From assembly GCA_002868905.1 (NCBI GenBank), contig PKUA01000009.1, positions 25,894 through 89,893 of the forward strand: a stretch of DNA of 64,000 nt, read 5' to 3'. Made by a program: the position numbers and the translations under genes. Positions within the stretch are counted from its first letter, which is position 1; each line of letters starts with the position of its first letter. The notes under the pieces are model-generated. The model searched no databases, had not been told where the DNA came from, and worked only from the letters and a program-made list of their open reading frames with translations. This stretch comes from Desulfuromonas sp. Lineage in GTDB: Bacteria > Desulfobacterota > Desulfuromonadia > Desulfuromonadales > Geothermobacteraceae. Below are positions 36,705 to 46,526 of the stretch, one piece after another.

Positions 36705-39488
36705 ATGAAAAGAGGCTTGGCGTGGCTCTGTACAGCACTTACGGTTCTTCTATTGCTGACAGCATGCAGCAGCAACGGTGGTGATGATGTCAAAAACGAC
36801 AACGATTTCCCAAAACTGGCCGGCCCACCGGCCAACCTGGAGATTTCCAGTCAGAACCTCATCGCTGGTGAGTCATACACAATTACCGCTTACGTGACGG
36901 ACAGTTCGGGCGATCCGGTCAATGACGGTATTCTGGTCAATTTTTCAGCAATTGGAGGCGAGGTTACCCCCATCCAATCAAGCACCGTCGATGGCGAAGC
37001 CGAAACAACCTTCAATATTGACAACAACGCCACAAGTGCCGAGATCACGGCCGCCTTCTCCAGCAGCGTTTCGGACGACCTGACGTTGAACATCGTCGGT
37101 TCGCCCGCAAACATTGTCATGACCAACGGGTTGACACCCGGCACCTCCCTCGCGCCGGGCGGAGAGACAAACATCACCGCCTATGTAACAGACTCCGTCG
37201 GCCAGGCAGTGGATGACGGGACCACCATCTACTTCTTCACCTCCGGTTTCGGTGCAGAAGTCGACGCTACTGCCCCGACAAAGAGCGGCATTGCTACCGC
37301 TCATTTCGTGGGCGGAATCGCCTCCGGCACGACAACCGTCAACGCGGCCACTGCTGTCAATGTTCAGACCGGCACCAACGTCACCGCCTCGGTAGATGTC
37401 CCGATCACCAACGGCGATGCGGCGGCTATTTCATTCATCTCCTCTTCCCCCGACAGCTTCATCGGCATCAAGGGGAGCGGGCAGAATCAGTTCGCCGAAT
37501 TGACCTTCCAGGTTCTGGATGTCGGAGGGAACCCGGTCCCGGACGGCACCGAGATCAAATTCGACCTGACGCTCTCCCTGCACGGCGGGGAGAGCCTGCT
37601 GGCTGATACCGGCTTCACCATCGGCGGTCTGGTCGTTGCCAGGGTTCAGGCCGGCTTTGTCGCCGGTCCGCTGCGTGTCCAGGCAAGCTACACCGACTCT
37701 TTGGGCAATGTCATTTCAACCCAGGGTGTCGTTTCGGTCGTCAGCGGGCCCCCCGCTATGGAGCATCTGACGATTTCGCAAGAGCTCTTCAACCAGGCCG
37801 TTTTCGTTTACGAGGGGCTACTGAACAAATACTACGCTATTCTGGCCGACCGTTACGGGAATGTCGTCAAGGACGGCACCCCTGTCAGCTTCATAACCGA
37901 TTGCGGCCGCATCGGCACCAACGCAGACGGCGTCGATGCCCTCGAATCCTTCCAGGTCTCGACATTCGAAGGGCGGGCCACCGCAGAGTGGCGCAGCTCC
38001 AACCCCATCAAAACGTTGTGCAATATCGTCGCCTACACCCCCGGACAGGAGTCCTACGACGACCTCAACGGCAACGGACAGTTCGACGAAGGAATCGACG
38101 TCTGCACCGCCAACATCGGTGAACCCTATATAGACGAAGACCATAACGGTTCTTACACCACCGGGGAACTTTACATCGACACCGATGCCGACGGGGTCTA
38201 TGACTTGGCCAACACCACATGCGACATGGAGACCATCATCTGGACAACGGCCAAGGTGACCCAATCGAGCTACATCAATCCGATCCTGCTTGAGGTCTTC
38301 AATCCCACAACGTTGGCCTGGGAGCCGGTCACCTCCAACGTCTTTGGCCTCACCCACGAGCAGTCCCTCGCGTTTCGCTACTATGTGCAGGACATCTACG
38401 GGAACGCCCTGGTTGAAGGGACGAAGATCTCCGTCCTTGAACATGAACCGGGGGCCAGCAGTCGTGGTTGTTCTGCCTCCAACACTGAGAAGTTGGTATT
38501 CGTGGGGCAGGACGAGATCGAACTTCCGGATCAGCTCGGCCCCGGGAATGTCTATGAATTCTTCCTGACCAGCGCCTCGACCGAAGACACCGATGCACAG
38601 ACATGTCAAATCGATATCGATATCCTGACTCCTGATTTCACCCCGCAAACGGCCGCGACCACGTCGACCCCCGGCAACAACGGGGGAGATCAATCGACGA
38701 TCCTGGTGGTCAACTGGGCACTCGGTTCCGGAAGCGGGACCGGATTGTTCGAGGACACCACTCCTCCCACGGTCGAATATACCATCCCGATCGACGGTGC
38801 GACCCAGGTGCTGGCGGACAGCAGTTTAACGATCGTTTTTGACGAACCGATGAATCCTTTAACGGTCATCCCGGAATACATCACCCTGACCGACCTGACC
38901 GAAGGGACGCAGCGTCCGCTGTATGTCGATACGCTCGACAGCACGGCAACGACTTACATTTTCAACCCCGACGGCGACTTCAACGCCGACCATGATTACC
39001 GCGTCAACATCTCTACAAATGTCGAGGATCTCTCCGGCAACAACCTTGCCAGCTCGTATTCGTTTGACTTCACCTCCATCGGTGCCCTCCAGGATCCGCC
39101 CAGAGTCGAATTCATCTCACCGGGTCCGGGCGCTACCAACGTTCGTGCGAGTGCGAGCATTGTGGTGAGATTCAGCCAGAAGATGGATTTCGCCTCCATT
39201 GTTGACAGTGACGGTTATCCCGTTAGTGTCTTCCTAGATTCTCTCGGTGGTACAAGCGTGCCGCTCTCATTTACAAGCGTTTCAACTGACGGGACTAGCT
39301 TTGTATTTGACCCCGTTGACCTCGGGGCGGATCTGCTTGACCCAGGTGACGATGTGGACGTCGATCTCGCCCTCGCTGCCAATTATCGTATAACCGTCAC
39401 GGCGAACGCCCGATCGGATGCAGCCCTTGGATTGATCCCGATGGACAAGGACTGGACTTCGGTCTTCACTACGGGCCTTCTGCCATAG
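36705..39488 (+). CDS. Large lipoprotein with invasin/Ig-like domains
   Basis: A 927-residue protein with a lipoprotein signal (lipobox LLTAC, lipid-bearing C21). After a short linker there are several bacterial Ig-like repeats: about residues 45-140, 150-245 and 250-360, each with a Y-x-I/V-T-A-Y-V-T-D or similar core strand and a G-E-A/I-A-T-A strand. A central insert (about 450-500) holds Asp-rich DLNGNGQFDEG and DTDADGVYD loops that look like calcium-binding EF-hand-type turns. Two C-terminal SbsA/Big_5-type domains follow (about 690-810 and 810-927), each opening with PP-x-V-E. It is likely an outer-surface adhesin or S-layer-associated protein. It ends with a strong terminator. Confidence 0.85.
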   Translation: MKRGLAWLCTALTVLLLLTACSSNGGDDVKNDNDFPKLAGPPANLEISSQNLIAGESYTITAYVTDSSGDPVNDGILVNFSAIGGEVTPIQSSTVDGEAETTFNIDNNATSAEITAAFSSSVSDDLTLNIVGSPANIVMTNGLTPGTSLAPGGETNITAYVTDSVGQAVDDGTTIYFFTSGFGAEVDATAPTKSGIATAHFVGGIASGTTTVNAATAVNVQTGTNVTASVDVPITNGDAAAISFISSSPDSFIGIKGSGQNQFAELTFQVLDVGGNPVPDGTEIKFDLTLSLHGGESLLADTGFTIGGLVVARVQAGFVAGPLRVQASYTDSLGNVISTQGVVSVVSGPPAMEHLTISQELFNQAVFVYEGLLNKYYAILADRYGNVVKDGTPVSFITDCGRIGTNADGVDALESFQVSTFEGRATAEWRSSNPIKTLCNIVAYTPGQESYDDLNGNGQFDEGIDVCTANIGEPYIDEDHNGSYTTGELYIDTDADGVYDLANTTCDMETIIWTTAKVTQSSYINPILLEVFNPTTLAWEPVTSNVFGLTHEQSLAFRYYVQDIYGNALVEGTKISVLEHEPGASSRGCSASNTEKLVFVGQDEIELPDQLGPGNVYEFFLTSASTEDTDAQTCQIDIDILTPDFTPQTAATTSTPGNNGGDQSTILVVNWALGSGSGTGLFEDTTPPTVEYTIPIDGATQVLADSSLTIVFDEPMNPLTVIPEYITLTDLTEGTQRPLYVDTLDSTATTYIFNPDGDFNADHDYRVNISTNVEDLSGNNLASSYSFDFTSIGALQDPPRVEFISPGPGATNVRASASIVVRFSQKMDFASIVDSDGYPVSVFLDSLGGTSVPLSFTSVSTDGTSFVFDPVDLGADLLDPGDDVDVDLALAANYRITVTANARSDAALGLIPMDKDWTSVFTTGLLP

Positions 39489-39506
39489 TCCTTTCTTCCC
39501 AAACCA

Positions 39507-39548
39507 AAGGCCGCCAGGGCAGGAGCCCCGGCGGCCTTCTTTTTTTCT
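39507..39548 (+). terminator. Rho-independent terminator after the lipoprotein gene
   Basis: A 14-bp GC-rich stem with one A-C mismatch (39507-39520 with 39525-39538) and AGGA loop is followed by a T-run. It lies 18 bp after the stop codon. Confidence 0.9.
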
Positions 39549-39745
39549 AACTTCATCACCTTGTGTGCTGTCCCACCAGCAGTATCCATTTGCCCTGCCT
39601 TGCCAGCTTGCTCTTGACACAACCTGACAAAATTTACTTTCCCCCAGCAAACGAAAAAGCTAAACTTTCAGCCCGTGCCGAAAAAACATCTCGCTGCCGT
39701 ACACTTCAGCGCCAGCCGCCTCTTTCCAAATGTTAATGAGACCCT

Positions 39746-40453
39746 ATGCTTGAGAAAACCTACACTTGGCTCCAATCTCATTGCCCACCGTTACAACGGC
39801 TGCATGCCTGGCTTGATACCACCTTAGGCCGCTTTCTGGCTATCATTGTCAAAAAGAAAATCAGCGAGCTGGCGATTCTTGTTCACAAAATGAATGACAA
39901 GGTGTTGCTTTATGTTTTTTCCTTATTTTTATCTGTAATATTTTTAAATATTACTTTTTGTCTCAGCTCTTTTTTCTGGGGAATCTACAAAAGCACCCAT
40001 GTCGGATCTTTATTTGTCTCCGGTCAAAGCTCAACTTATCTTTTTTTGGAATATTTTTTTTCAAGAAACGACTATATAACTATTTCTTTTCACTACCTCT
40101 ATTCCTCAATTGTTTTAATTTCATTTTTTTCCATAACACGATTTCTTGGCATCAATCGACGATTTTACGAACATGTGTCTTTATTTATATCAATCCCCCT
40201 CTGGACCCTTCTTTGCGCCAAAATCGTTTCAAACATTTACAACGATAACTTCTATTCATTTAACTCTGTCTTCGATTTCAACCACTGGACATTTATCATC
40301 ATAGTATTCCTATTAATCAGTCCTACAATGAATTTTATCAATGGAATTATTCCCGAGATTGATGACCTTTTCATCAACCCGTTGAAACGCTGGCGAAAGC
40401 TCAAGGTTGAGTATGAAATACACACCATTGAGAAGAAAACCAAGCGCGAATAG
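39746..40453 (+). CDS. AT-rich membrane protein of unknown function
   Basis: A 235-residue protein with an N-terminal soluble/amphipathic segment of about 50 residues and four to five hydrophobic segments (for example VLLYVFSLFLSVIFLNITFCL and FIIIVFLLISPTMNFI), rich in Phe, Ile, Asn and Ser. A basic C-terminal tail ends the protein (HTIEKKTKRE). The nucleotide composition changes strikingly: the middle of the gene is much more AT-rich than any other gene in the window, while its first 150 bases are ordinary. That suggests recent acquisition or unusual selection. A TTGACA at 39614 might start transcription. No homologous family is recognised. Confidence 0.6.
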   Translation: MLEKTYTWLQSHCPPLQRLHAWLDTTLGRFLAIIVKKKISELAILVHKMNDKVLLYVFSLFLSVIFLNITFCLSSFFWGIYKSTHVGSLFVSGQSSTYLFLEYFFSRNDYITISFHYLYSSIVLISFFSITRFLGINRRFYEHVSLFISIPLWTLLCAKIVSNIYNDNFYSFNSVFDFNHWTFIIIVFLLISPTMNFINGIIPEIDDLFINPLKRWRKLKVEYEIHTIEKKTKRE

Positions 40454-40522
40454 CCCTTCCTCTGGAATCCTATTTTTTACACCAGCCCTCGACCCGCTCT
40501 GACAGTCTGCCGCATATTCAAA

Positions 40523-40560
40523 AAAACGGCTCCCGGAAGTTTCCTCCCGGGAGCCGTTTT
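40523..40560. terminator. Bidirectional terminator between the AT-rich gene and groEL
   Basis: A perfect 14-bp stem (AAAACGGCTCCCGG, 40523-40536, with 40547-40560) flanked by A and T runs. It can end the leftward groESL operon and the rightward gene. Confidence 0.9.
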
Positions 40561-40589
40561 CCGTCTTATTGCAATTGCGACTTTAAACC

Positions 40590-42562
<1,973 letters not shown>

Positions 42563-42678
42563 TTCTTCCCAACTCCTTTCGTCGTCAATAAGTGCCTTGC
42601 GGCAGGCTATTTATCCCGCAAATAAAAAAGAAAAAGACGCTCAGTATCTCGTTTTTCCGGGAACTGGCCTCTTGCTTT

Positions 42679-42705
42679 TTAGCACTCACCCGCAGGGAGT
42701 GCTAA
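42679..42705. promoter_or_regulatory. CIRCE heat-shock operator (HrcA site)
   Basis: TTAGCACTC-N9-GAGTGCTAA is a perfect match to the CIRCE consensus. Placed downstream of the leftward promoter, it lets HrcA repress groESL at normal temperature. hrcA itself is not in the window. Confidence 0.97.
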
Positions 42706-42719
42706 AAAGGAATGGCATA

Positions 42720-42747
42720 AATATAATCAGCAGCGGGGTGATGTCAA
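42720..42747 (-). promoter_or_regulatory. groESL promoter
   Basis: Read leftward, TTGACA (42747-42742) and TATATT (42725-42720) are 16 bp apart, immediately upstream of CIRCE. It fits a sigma70 promoter whose initiation region overlaps the HrcA site. Confidence 0.8.
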
Positions 42748-42775
42748 GGGTTAAACGCGGTTTTTTTCCAGAGTG

Positions 42776-43306
42776 CTATTTTGCCGTCATGGCAGAATAG
42801 AGCTGAGCGGCGAGATTGTCGGCCACGTCCTTGGCCAGAAGGTCCCTTTGTTGAACCAGAGAGGAATAATCGTGTTGAAAGAAAACCTCTTTGGGATAAT
42901 CAAACTGCAGGCTTGGAACCTCGCTTCCCGGTTCGTAGATATTGAGGCGGCTTTTGATGCGGATATCAGTCGAACAGCACCCGCCATCCTCGACGTAGCT
43001 GAAGATCTCGCCGGTAATCAGGTAATGATCTCGCCGCACAGTGTCGGCGACCTCTTCAAAGCCCCGCTTCAGAATGAGGAACTCAACCGCCTTTTCTTCT
43101 CCGATTTCATTCAACCGGTCAACAAAACGGTCGAACAGGGTCTCACGAACCTGGCGTGGCACCATAACGGTCATAAAAGGGACAACGAAGATCGTCTCTT
43201 CACCATCGATCGGCCGCAAGCCGCCTGCCGGAGGCTCCTTGTCCGGAAAACTGCAGGATGCCAGCCCTGTCGCCAACAGGAGCAGGGCAATAAGCAAAAC
43301 CCTCAT
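42776..43306 (-). CDS. Lipoprotein of unknown function
   Basis: A 176-residue protein with a signal peptide and lipobox (LLLATGLASC, lipidated C18). The mature domain resembles small envelope lipoproteins in which a C-terminal basic/aromatic helix follows a beta sheet, but I cannot name a family. It is the last gene of the leftward ArsS-DUF507-DUF507-lipoprotein set; its start overlaps the preceding DUF507 stop by four bases. Two adjacent cysteines (GGCCSTD) lie near residue 110. It ends 29 bp before the groESL promoter. Confidence 0.75.
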   Translation of the reverse strand: MRVLLIALLLLATGLASCSFPDKEPPAGGLRPIDGEETIFVVPFMTVMVPRQVRETLFDRFVDRLNEIGEEKAVEFLILKRGFEEVADTVRRDHYLITGEIFSYVEDGGCCSTDIRIKSRLNIYEPGSEVPSLQFDYPKEVFFQHDYSSLVQQRDLLAKDVADNLAAQLYSAMTAK

Positions 43307-43566
43307 GCCTGCCTGCTCCTCTCTTCATTGGCATAACGTTCGAAAAGCTTGTGCCATTCGGGACTGCCGGGAGAGATATTCTGCTTTTGCAGTTTCCGGC
43401 GAACAATTTGATCGATGAGCTGATCCTGCTCGACAAAATCGGCGAGGGACGCTTTCAGGGCCGAGATTGCCTGGGCCCGGTCCGGACAATCGATCATCCC
43501 TTCACGGCAGAGGCTGTCCAGAATCAGGTGGCAGAGGTGGGAGACTCGTTGGCTTGAAAGATTCAC
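43303..43566 (-). CDS. DUF507 family protein, second copy
   Basis: An 87-residue helical protein of the DUF507 type. It starts MNLSSQRVSHLCHLILDSL, has an acidic middle, and a C-terminal LFERYANEERSRQA. Its start overlaps the neighbouring DUF507 gene and its stop overlaps the lipoprotein start (ATGA type). The function of the family is unknown; pairs of such genes side by side are characteristic of Deltaproteobacteria-like genomes. The short length and tight coupling suggest a complex with the other DUF507 protein. Confidence 0.75.
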   Translation of the reverse strand: MNLSSQRVSHLCHLILDSLCREGMIDCPDRAQAISALKASLADFVEQDQLIDQIVRRKLQKQNISPGSPEWHKLFERYANEERSRQA

Positions 43567-43838
43567 AGCACGATCCCTTTCTGCTCTGCCAGGCGCCGCC
43601 GGATCATGGCCAGCGCTCGCTGGTGGTCCGAGCCGGGAGGCAACTGACTCTTATGGGCGGAGAACAACCGCTCGGCCTCGAGGTCGAGCTGCCGCAGCTC
43701 CTCGTCTCCAGCCTTCAGCACCGTAACAATATGTTGCCGGGCTTCCTGCTCGGACCGGCGCAAACGACATTCACCCCGTCCGGTCAGGGCGTGCAGGGCC
43801 CGCTCGGCCAACCGCTGTTGAAAATCTGCCCGGCTCAT
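43563..43838 (-). CDS. DUF507 family protein, first copy
   Basis: A 91-residue protein from the ATG at 43838, chosen because it opens with MSRADFQQRLAERALHAL and overlaps the ArsS-like stop; a longer upstream frame would overlap that gene more. Positively charged helices dominate (RRRLAEQKGIVL at the end). It pairs with the 87-residue DUF507 protein downstream, overlapping it by four bases. The sequence similarity of the two copies is low but both share the Leu-rich helix and the charged tail. Role unknown. Confidence 0.7.
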   Translation of the reverse strand: MSRADFQQRLAERALHALTGRGECRLRRSEQEARQHIVTVLKAGDEELRQLDLEAERLFSAHKSQLPPGSDHQRALAMIRRRLAEQKGIVL

Positions 43839-44791
43839 GCGACCAATGCTCCACCACAGGAGGAACCGCAGCCCGCTGTGCAACCGTAACAGTGTTGCCC
43901 GGTGACTATTCTCCTGCCGGCCAGCTGTGAGGGGTCGAGATCATTGACGTGCTGCGGCAAACCCTCGCTCAGTTCCAAACCGAGAACCTGGTTAAAATCG
44001 CAATCCGACAGGGAGCCGTCCCAGGCAATGCAGACCTGATGTCGGCACATGACCCCCTCGAGGGTGGACGGGTTAAAGGAACGCTCCAGCAACTGACGAT
44101 ATTCCAGCTCCTTGTCGTTCAACTTCAGTTCCTGGAGGAAACGCCCGATCGGCATATTGGCGATGGTCAGCAGTGTTGTGAAACTGATACCGAACTGCTC
44201 CTGAAGATATGTCCGATAATCCTGTTCCAAACTCTTCTGATCGGGAGGCAGAAAAGCGCCGCCGGGGTTGTAAACCAGGTTCAGAGGACGTTCAGGCTCA
44301 ACCCCGAAACCAAACCGGTTTAACTGCTGCAGTGCTTCGATACTGCGCTGGTAAACTCCGGAACCCCGTTGGGCGGTCACGTTACTGTCAAGGTAGCAGG
44401 GAAGAGACGAGACAAGATGGACGTTGTTTCTCTGAAAAAATTCCGGCAGGTCTTCCATGCCGGGCTCGAAAAATACAGTCAGGTTGGTTCGAACCTGAAC
44501 CGTGTTTCCCAGTTTCCTCACTGCGCCGACGAATCGCTTGAAGTCGGGGTTCAATTCAGGGGCACCACCGGTAATATCAACCCGGGTTTCCGGCAAGGAG
44601 GAGACCAGGCGCAGAATTGACTCCATGGTCTCCCAACGCATGACCTCCTGTCGTTCAGGGTGCCCTCCGACATGGCAGTGTCGACAGCTGAGATTGCAAC
44701 GATATCCGACATTGACCTGAATGGTCATCGGCTCGGCCGCCGTCAAGGTATGTCCGAGTTGGTCCTGAACCGCCCGGGCAAAAGAATTCAT
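43835..44791 (-). CDS. Radical SAM protein of the ArsS / Cys-rich (DUF3641) type
   Basis: A 318-residue radical SAM enzyme. The 4Fe-4S ligands are CNLSCRHC in NVGYRCNLSCRHCHVGG. The C-terminal half carries additional cysteine clusters (GVMCRHQVC, DCDFNQ, CYGCTAGCGSSCGG), which may bind auxiliary Fe-S clusters. The start at 44791 is fixed by AAAGGAAG. In the family, ArsS makes arsenosugars from methylated arsenic after ArsM, but no ArsM lies here; some family members have other roles. It is the first gene of an overlapping set with two DUF507 proteins and a lipoprotein. Confidence 0.82.
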   Translation of the reverse strand: MNSFARAVQDQLGHTLTAAEPMTIQVNVGYRCNLSCRHCHVGGHPERQEVMRWETMESILRLVSSLPETRVDITGGAPELNPDFKRFVGAVRKLGNTVQVRTNLTVFFEPGMEDLPEFFQRNNVHLVSSLPCYLDSNVTAQRGSGVYQRSIEALQQLNRFGFGVEPERPLNLVYNPGGAFLPPDQKSLEQDYRTYLQEQFGISFTTLLTIANMPIGRFLQELKLNDKELEYRQLLERSFNPSTLEGVMCRHQVCIAWDGSLSDCDFNQVLGLELSEGLPQHVNDLDPSQLAGRRIVTGQHCYGCTAGCGSSCGGALVA

Positions 44792-44922
44792 CGTCTTCAC
44801 TTCCTTTGGTTCTGATCCAGTGTCCCAGCTATGGCCCTGCAAAAGAGATAAAATGCAGTCTTAAACGGCCAAATTTTCGCTTCGACCCCTATGGTCCGAC
44901 CGACCCCTCGCGGAACGAACAG

Positions 44923-45606
44923 TCAGAGCTGTCCCTGGTCGGCCAGGCTGACATAATCCCGATAGCCGATGATGATATGATCGAGAACGCGCACCCCCAT
45001 CAACGCCCCGGCTTGCCGCAAACGATCGGTCAATTCCAGGTCTTCGCGACTCGGCGTCGGATCACCGGAGGGGTGGTTGTGAACAAAAAGCACTCCGGCC
45101 GCCCCTTCGCGAACAACCGGCGCAAAAACCTCGCGCGGATGGACGATGCTGGCCGTCAGGCTTCCGGTCGACACCAAAACTTCGCTGAGAAGCCGATTCT
45201 TGGCATCTAGCAACAGGGCAAAAAACTGTTCCTTCTTCTGGTCGCGCAGCCGGAAGTGAAAATGAGTAAACACGTCCCGGGAACTCGAATAACGTTTTCC
45301 AACCGGAAGCTTTGCCCCGGCCAGTCGTTTTGCGAGTTCGCCCAGGGCCATGATTTCGGCTGCCTTCGCCGGGCCGACCCCTTTCTCCTGCTGCAGCTCC
45401 CGGGATTGAGCCCCTGCCAGCCTTGACAGACTGCCGAACTTATTCAGCAGGCTGCGGGCCTGATCGATGGCCGTGGTCCCGCTGGAAGCATCCCCGGTCC
45501 GAAGAATAACGGCCAGCAACTCGGAGTCTGATAGCGTGGTCGGTCCAATTTCCAGCAACCGTTCACGTGGTCGCTCGCTCACCGGCCAAAGCTTGATTGC
45601 GCTCAT
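44923..45606 (-). CDS. radC: RadC-family JAMM-domain protein
   Basis: A 227-residue protein. The N-terminal UPF0758 segment (RLLEIGPTTLSDSELLAVILRTG) is followed by an HhH-like LQQEKGVGPAKAAEI and the JAMM metal motif HNHPSGDPTPSREDLELT. RadC homologues bind DNA near repair sites, but no repair reaction is established for them. The start at 45606 has a G-rich ribosome site; a longer frame upstream starts with MCQGGD and is less likely. Divergent and convergent neighbours show it as its own transcription unit. Confidence 0.9.
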   Translation of the reverse strand: MSAIKLWPVSERPRERLLEIGPTTLSDSELLAVILRTGDASSGTTAIDQARSLLNKFGSLSRLAGAQSRELQQEKGVGPAKAAEIMALGELAKRLAGAKLPVGKRYSSSRDVFTHFHFRLRDQKKEQFFALLLDAKNRLLSEVLVSTGSLTASIVHPREVFAPVVREGAAGVLFVHNHPSGDPTPSREDLELTDRLRQAGALMGVRVLDHIIIGYRDYVSLADQGQL

Positions 45607-45701
45607 ATCCCCCCCCTGACACATATGATGCTGCCCATATTACCACGTCCTCCGGTTGCAAAAAAAGTTGAAATTACAACCTTCCGGCTCATCTTCAAAG
45701 A

Positions 45702-45732
45702 CAAAAAAAGGGCAAGCCACCGGCCTGCCCTT
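45702..45732 (-). terminator. Terminator for the PEGA lipoprotein gene
   Basis: An 11-bp stem with one mismatch (45708-45718 with 45722-45732). Read leftward it is followed by a T-run (7 T), so it ends the gene at 45760. Confidence 0.75.
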
Positions 45733-45759
45733 CTTCGTCTATAAACTCAAAGCTTGCAA

Positions 45760-46167
45760 TTAAAAATGCTGGGAGTCGTTGTCGCCCGACTGGGCTGCAG
45801 TCAGATCGACCGGAGCCTGCTTGAGAATAAACTCGTAGCTATCCTTGAGTTTCTTGGTAAACAGTGTTCCGAGCCAAAGGGGACTCCAGACCAGGCCAGC
45901 CGCCAGCCAGGTGCCTTGAGCTTCGCGGTCAGTCTCATCCGACTTGACTTTCTGGTTCAGAACTTCAAATCCGTCTTTCTGGATAACGACCTCATAAGCA
46001 CTCCCCGCGTCGTTATGGTATTCAAACTGGCAGGGGGTGGTCCCGATTGCCTCACCGTTGACAAACACTTCCGCGCCGGGGGGCGAGGAAATAAAAGCTG
46101 CCTGGTTGGTCGCACAGCCGCTGACAAACAGGGAGAGAATCGCAAATGAAACCAGTTTTTTCCACAT
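45760..46167 (-). CDS. PEGA-domain lipoprotein
   Basis: A 135-residue protein with a signal peptide and lipobox (FVSGC, lipidated near C17). A PEGA-type domain follows (INSSPPGAEVFVNGEAIGTTP with SSPPGAEVFVNG), a short fold with the Pro-Glu-Gly-Ala motif. The C-terminal half includes a hydrophobic segment (GLVWSPLWLGTLF, about residues 90-105) and a Lys-rich strand. Such proteins sit at the outer membrane; role unknown. The start at 46167 was chosen from AAGGAG upstream and the signal peptide; a longer frame adds a non-hydrophobic leader. Confidence 0.8.
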   Translation of the reverse strand: MWKKLVSFAILSLFVSGCATNQAAFISSPPGAEVFVNGEAIGTTPCQFEYHNDAGSAYEVVIQKDGFEVLNQKVKSDETDREAQGTWLAAGLVWSPLWLGTLFTKKLKDSYEFILKQAPVDLTAAQSGDNDSQHF

Positions 46168-46526
46168 AGACGCCTGACTCCTTGATTTCGGGGGGCGATA
46201 TTGGTCAATCTTACATTTCATTTAAAAGCAAAACCCTTGCCAAGCAATCAATAAATAAGTGTTTTTTGATTGCGGATGAACTTAATCTTCTTTTATCAGA
46301 GCAGGCACATGTAAAAGACAGGTGAATTCAGGCGGTTATCAACACATTCAAAGGTCGGGGGACATCTATGGTTTAAGTGAAACTGAATCTGGCTCGATTG
46401 TAATTTTTCGGCACAACGAGAATCCTCGCCAAGTTCCGTCAAAAACCGAGGCCAAGTGACACATAGTGTGCTGGTTTCGACACTAGAAGATTCAATAATC
46501 AAGTAATGGCCGAAACGAGACCGGCA
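46168..46526. other. Intergenic region between the PEGA lipoprotein and uvrA
   Basis: A 359-bp AT-richer gap. A possible leftward promoter for the PEGA gene is TTGCTT/TTAAAT (46247-46242 and 46225-46220, 16 bp apart). The rest holds no coding frame that I trust. One motif (AAGTGACACA near 46455) repeats part of the inverted repeat at 18412-18458. Confidence 0.5.

Noticed and set aside
46450..46470. Shared AAGTGACACA with the inverted repeat at 18412-18458
   Set aside because: Ten bases shared once is expected by chance in 64 kb; not evidence of a repeat family.
46261..46526. Replication origin from a DnaA-like box (TTATCAACA) near 46336
   Set aside because: Only one box, with a mismatch, and no DnaA gene or AT-rich unwinding element nearby.
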